Assembly (NCBI GenBank): GCA_045601425.1
Contig: JAZRZP010000026.1
Location: forward strand, 1 to 64,000
Reading direction: 5' to 3'
Origin: UBA1219 sp045601425
Lineage (GTDB): Bacteria > Bacteroidota > Bacteroidia > Bacteroidales > P3
DNA: 64,000 nt
Shown here: positions 61,397 to 64,000 of the stretch, one piece after another
Layout of the letters: the number at the start of each line of letters is the position of its first letter
How positions within the stretch are numbered: the stretch's first letter is position 1
Position numbers and translations under genes: made by a program
The notes under the pieces: model-generated
What the model was told of the DNA's origin: nothing
Database searches by the model: none
What the model saw: the letters and a program-made list of their open reading frames with translations, nothing else

Positions 61397-61792
61397 ATGG
61401 CTTCGATATTTACGAAAATATGCAACGGGGAGATACCCTGTTATAAAGTGGCAGAGACAGAAGCCTGCATGGCTTTTCTTGACGTTTCGCCCATTGCTTA
61501 CGGACACGTTCTGGTTATACCGAAAAAGGAAGTTGATTACATCTTTGACATAGATGATGATCTTTTTGTTGAGTTGCATCTTTTCAGCAAGCGTGTGGCA
61601 AAGGCTTTGAAGAAGGTCGTTCCTTGCGTTAAAATCGGCGTTGCCGTGGTTGGCATTGATGTTCCTCATGCCCATATACATCTTGCTCCAATAAACAAGG
61701 GAGGAGATTTGAGTTTTGAAAAAGAACGCGTGAAACTCAGTGAAGATGAATTCAGGGAACTGGCAGGTAAAATAAGCGAGGCAATGGAGTAA
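61397..61792 (+). CDS. HIT family nucleotide hydrolase/transferase (HinT-like)
   Basis: A 131-residue protein. The histidine triad is HAHIHL (H91, H93, H95) in VPHAHIHLAPIN, and the N-terminal IFTKICNGEIPCYKV, AFLDVSPIAYGHVLVIPKK is typical of the HinT/PKCI branch. These enzymes hydrolyse AMP-linked phosphoramidates or similar adenylates in the cytosol. It is encoded 27 bases after greA, an arrangement common in Bacteroidota. It converges on yidD, with a shared terminator-like hairpin between them. Confidence 0.93.
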   Translation: MASIFTKICNGEIPCYKVAETEACMAFLDVSPIAYGHVLVIPKKEVDYIFDIDDDLFVELHLFSKRVAKALKKVVPCVKIGVAVVGIDVPHAHIHLAPINKGGDLSFEKERVKLSEDEFRELAGKISEAME

Positions 61793-61810
61793 TGTCCTTT
61801 GCTGAAAGAT

Positions 61811-61854
61811 AAAAAAAGGAAAGGGGCAGAAACGGCCGGCTTCCCTTTTTTTTT
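61811..61854. terminator. Probable bidirectional terminator between the HIT gene and yidD
   Basis: AAAAAAAGGAAAG (61811-61823) pairs with CTTCCCTTTTTTT (from 61840) with one mismatch and a 16-base GC-rich loop. It reaches the yidD stop at 61853. Confidence 0.55.
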
Positions 61855-62083
61855 AAGGTACAGGGTCATAACCACTGCCGCCCCACGGATTGCATCTCAG
61901 AATGCGTTTGAATGCCATCCATCCGCCTTTGAAGGGTCCGTATTTTTTTATAGCTTCGACTGCATACTGCGAGCATGTGGGAGTGTACCGGCATGCGGGT
62001 GGAGTAAACGGTGATATGCAGTTTTGATAAAAGCGTATCAGCAAAAGGAATGATTTTTGGAATATCTTACTTATTATTTTCAT
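61853..62083 (-). CDS. yidD: Membrane protein insertion efficiency factor YidD
   Basis: A 76-residue protein with the full YidD pattern: an amphipathic N-terminus IISKIFQKSFLLLIRFYQNC, then ISPFTPPACRYTPTCSQYAVEAI and RILRCNPWGGSGYDPVP. It helps membrane-protein insertion by YidC. It overlaps rnpA by 17 bases, the usual rnpA-yidD order, but rpmH and yidC are not adjacent here. Confidence 0.97.
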   Translation of the reverse strand: MKIISKIFQKSFLLLIRFYQNCISPFTPPACRYTPTCSQYAVEAIKKYGPFKGGWMAFKRILRCNPWGGSGYDPVP

Positions 62084-62480
62084 TGCCTTTGAGAGACTTG
62101 TTGATATTTTCCGTCAACTGTTTCATGGCATGGCGGTGTTTTTCGTGCAATTTCCGGAATTCTGGCGGCTGTTTTTCGGTGTAAATCAGTGCCAGAGACG
62201 CAGTGATACCTCTTGACGAAAGGAATGAGAACAGACAGCCTTTCTGAAGCCGGTAGCATTCGCGTATGAGGCGTTTGGCGCGGTTCCGGTCGACAGCGTG
62301 GCGGAGTTTCTTTTTCGGGACTACGATAAGCAGCCTTGCGGGAATATCGCCACCGGCAGAGGGACTGGTTTTCCAATACACGACATACGGGTAAGAGAAA
62401 AAACTTTTACCGTGTGTGAATAGCTCGTCGATGTTTTTTTTGCCACACAGATGCTCTTCTTTCCTGAAAGTGCAGTCCAT
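62067..62480 (-). CDS. rnpA: Ribonuclease P protein component
   Basis: A 137-residue basic protein from the ATG at 62480 (MDCTFRKEEHLCGKK), chosen because RnpA begins just before the F-x-K-x-E-R/H-L-x-x-K motif; an upstream in-frame ATG lies inside hemD. The RNA-binding signature NRAKRLIRECYR is intact, preceded by VVPKKKLRHAV. With the RNase P RNA it processes tRNA 5' ends. It follows hemD by 10 bases and overlaps yidD. Confidence 0.95.
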   Translation of the reverse strand: MDCTFRKEEHLCGKKNIDELFTHGKSFFSYPYVVYWKTSPSAGGDIPARLLIVVPKKKLRHAVDRNRAKRLIRECYRLQKGCLFSFLSSRGITASLALIYTEKQPPEFRKLHEKHRHAMKQLTENINKSLKGNENNK

Positions 62481-62490
62481 TTGGAGAAGG

Positions 62491-63510
62491 TTATTTTTCG
62501 GCTGATGTGGTGTCGCTTTTTGAAGCACGGACTTTTACAGGGGAAGGCGTGTTTTCGATGGCGGCAGCGGCTTTAAGCTCGGCTTCTTTGCGGGCCTTTT
62601 CGGCTTGCCGTTCCTTGCGGCGGGCAGCGGCAGCGGCTTTTTTCTCTTCAAGAAGCTGTTTGTATTTGCTTTTGTTGGTAAATACAGATTTCGTTTTTTT
62701 CGTGTTGTTTTTCTTCAAGCCGTTTTTCTTCAGTGAAGTAGGTTTGGAAACTATCACTGCGCCGAGTTCTTTACCCAAGATGAAGTTTTCGATTGCAGTG
62801 GCCATGGATGGTGCATTTTTTGTCGGTGCAGCCACAGTTATCTTTATTTCGGCATTGTTGAGGGCGGCGTGCGTGGAAGTTCCGAACGCAGCGACGATGG
62901 TTTTGCAGTTTTCCTTGAAATCGGGGTATGATTCAAGCAGCGAACGTACTCCTATGGGGGAGAACAGCACAATCATGTCAAATTTGTTCATGTCGAATTT
63001 CGAGAGGTCTTTCGGAACCGATTTGTACATGATGGCTTTGGTGTATTTGAATTTGCCCTTGTCGAGGAGTTTGGTGTATTCGGTTTGTTTTTCGGAAGAG
63101 CATGGAAACAGGAAGTGTTCTTCCTTGTGTTTTGAAATGAGGTCGATGAGGTCGGCAAAAGTCTGGCTTGCAGCGAACACTTTACGTTTCCGGTATTGTA
63201 TATAGTTTTGGAGATAGAGTGCAATTGCTTCTGTAGTGCAGAAATATTTCATTTCGTCGGACGGGGTTTCGCGGAGCTCTTTGCTCATGCGGAAGAAGTG
63301 GTCCACAGCCTGTTTGCTGTTGAAAATTACAGCTGAATGGTCGTTGATGTGGATTCTGCTTTTTCTGAACTCCGTGGCAGAGACACCGACAACTTCGAAA
63401 AATTTGTAAAAGGTGAGTTTCAGGTTGTAATTTTCGATGAGTTTGTAATACGGAGATTTTTCCAAATTTGCGGGTTCCGGCTGAGAAATGAGAATATTTT
63501 TTATTTTCAT
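62491..63510 (-). CDS. hemD: Uroporphyrinogen-III synthase-like protein with lysine/alanine-rich tail
   Basis: A 339-residue protein. The first ~250 residues match the two-lobed HemD fold of Bacteroidota (ILISQPEPANLEKSPYYKLI, VIFNSKQAVDHFF, MIVLFSPIGVRSLLES, IVAAFGTSTHAALNNA), which cyclises hydroxymethylbilane to uroporphyrinogen III in haem synthesis. The last ~85 residues are a charged, probably coiled-coil extension (QLLEEKKAAAAARRKERQ) not present in typical HemD. No other haem gene is adjacent; it heads the hemD-rnpA-yidD unit from a TATCTTTG promoter, an arrangement common in Bacteroidales. HemD proteins are poorly conserved, so catalytic activity is inferred. Confidence 0.82.
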   Translation of the reverse strand: MKIKNILISQPEPANLEKSPYYKLIENYNLKLTFYKFFEVVGVSATEFRKSRIHINDHSAVIFNSKQAVDHFFRMSKELRETPSDEMKYFCTTEAIALYLQNYIQYRKRKVFAASQTFADLIDLISKHKEEHFLFPCSSEKQTEYTKLLDKGKFKYTKAIMYKSVPKDLSKFDMNKFDMIVLFSPIGVRSLLESYPDFKENCKTIVAAFGTSTHAALNNAEIKITVAAPTKNAPSMATAIENFILGKELGAVIVSKPTSLKKNGLKKNNTKKTKSVFTNKSKYKQLLEEKKAAAAARRKERQAEKARKEAELKAAAAIENTPSPVKVRASKSDTTSAEK

Positions 63511-63595
63511 CTGACGTGGATTGTTTTTTGTAAATTGCGTATTTTTAACAGTTTAGCCCTTGAAAAGGGTTGAGACAAACTATATTTTGAGTTTG

Positions 63596-63603
63596 CAAAG
63601 ATA
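63596..63603 (-). promoter_or_regulatory. -7 element for hemD-rnpA-yidD
   Basis: CAAAGATA on the plus strand reads TATCTTTG on the minus strand, about 85 bases upstream of the hemD ATG. Confidence 0.65.
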
Positions 63604-63845
63604 CGATTTTTTTTCGATTTTTTGAGAATTATTTTTTTTGAGGTCGGTTAGGACGAAATGCAGGACATGGCATTGATGCAAAATGCCGCTTCCGGACTTC
63701 CCGAAAACTGCATTCCAGAGTCTGACATTTTCTGTCCGAAAATTTTCTGTTTTTCCGCATTTTTTCATGATTTTATGCCAAAGTTGCGGAAAGTTTTTGA
63801 AAAATGCAAGTGGGGAAGGAAGAAAAGATTTTTCGTTCACAGGTA
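63604..63845. other. Spacer without recognised features
   Basis: No frame with convincing coding character, hairpin or promoter was seen between the hemD promoter and the transporter terminator. Confidence 0.45.
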
Positions 63846-63881
63846 AAAAAAACAGAGGCTGCTATTCTGTGCAGCCTCTGT
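63846..63881 (-). terminator. Rho-independent terminator after the transporter gene
   Basis: An 11-bp stem ACAGAGGCTGC (63852-63862) and GCAGCCTCTGT (63871-63881) with an 8-base loop. On the minus strand it is followed by a U run (A run at 63845-63852). Confidence 0.9.
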
Positions 63882-63900
63882 CTTGAAAACTTTCTGGCAG

Positions 63901-64000
63901 TCATTTTCTTTTTGTTCCGAAAAGAGCGAAGCTCAATATTACCAGATAGCACGGGATTGTAATCCAATAGGCATCTTGGAAATTGAAGGTTTCTGCTAGT
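63901..64000 (-). CDS. C-terminal end of a membrane transporter, MFS-like (partial)
   Basis: The minus strand enters the window in an open frame of 33 codons ending TGA at 63901-63903, with sequence including NFQDAYWITIPCYLVILSF and ALFGTKRK. A hydrophobic helix followed by a short basic tail is how many major-facilitator sugar permeases (FucP-like) end, but the fragment is too short for a firm family call. A strong terminator lies 19 bases after the stop, supporting this as the true 3' end of a gene. Confidence 0.6.
   Translation of the reverse strand, partial: LAETFNFQDAYWITIPCYLVILSFALFGTKRK

Noticed and set aside
63580..63840. 86-codon minus-strand frame near the window end
   Set aside because: It spans the hemD promoter, has no family resemblance and a composition typical of chance frames in A/T-rich spacer.
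1..64000. tRNA, rRNA, CRISPR arrays, insertion sequences, integrases or phage genes
   Set aside because: Both strands were read for T-loop motifs, regular spaced repeats and transposase or integrase motifs; none was found.

Overview
The window comes from a Bacteroidota chromosome, most likely order Bacteroidales. Promoters show the TAnnTTTG -7 element of this phylum (TATCTTTG, TAACTTTG, TAATTTTG). There are many outer-membrane barrels and lipoproteins, three of them with a C-(A/S)-K-E-E-L-D surface-export signature. There are proteins with type IX secretion (T9SS) style C-terminal domains and a PorV/PorQ-type barrel, and SecD and SecF are fused. No rRNA, tRNA, CRISPR array, transposase or phage gene was seen. 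The content is mostly housekeeping mixed with envelope-protein loci.

Layout. 1-4.2 kb: end of a coiled-coil protein, a secreted GH16 glycosidase with a T9SS-like tail, and small outer-membrane barrels and a lipoprotein (one barrel gene frameshifted at a T7 run). 4.2-9.6 kb (minus): sufC-sufD without sufB or sufS, coupled to a TPR-PD40 protein, then a TlpA-like thioredoxin protein. 9.8-12.8 kb (minus): M3 metallopeptidase lipoprotein and nucleoside phosphorylase. 13-18.5 kb (minus): three tandem fimbrillin-like surface lipoproteins; a fourth, decayed copy is at 42.7-44.5 kb. 18.8-22.1 kb: PCMT-like methyltransferase coupled to a PPDK-like protein that lacks the PEP-binding barrel. 22.1-27.3 kb: LTA-synthase-like sulfatase, two small paralogous lipoproteins bracketed by identical 61-bp repeats, ribD and a YigZ-family gene. 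27.3-34.9 kb (minus): lolC/E-type permease, rbfA, ispD, queA, a lipoprotein relic, a PepSY-like protein, purA and an unknown gene. 35-39.9 kb: CapD/WbpM-type dehydratase, a degenerate ureohydrolase, rlmD and rpmH. 40-47.3 kb: TPR protein, secG, a RecD-like helicase, the decayed lipoprotein, ackA and radC. 47.5-60.8 kb: secDF, a small membrane protein, and a three-gene cluster of TonB-receptor-like barrel, 1587-residue secreted protein and PorV-like protein. 60.9-64 kb: greA, a HIT protein, hemD-rnpA-yidD on the minus strand, and the end of a membrane transporter.

How the genes may work together. The strongest candidate for an under-described system is the three-gene cluster at 51.2-60.8 kb, where a receptor-like barrel, a giant secreted partner and a dedicated PorV-like protein appear to form one unit closed by a terminator. 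SecDF just upstream supplies Sec export, but that adjacency may be incidental. The tandem fimbrillin-like lipoproteins look like a diversified surface or pilus-component family with an active operon and a dead relative. Several loci show decay (poly-T frameshift, nonsense plus frameshift, lipoprotein relic), so this surface repertoire appears to be turning over.
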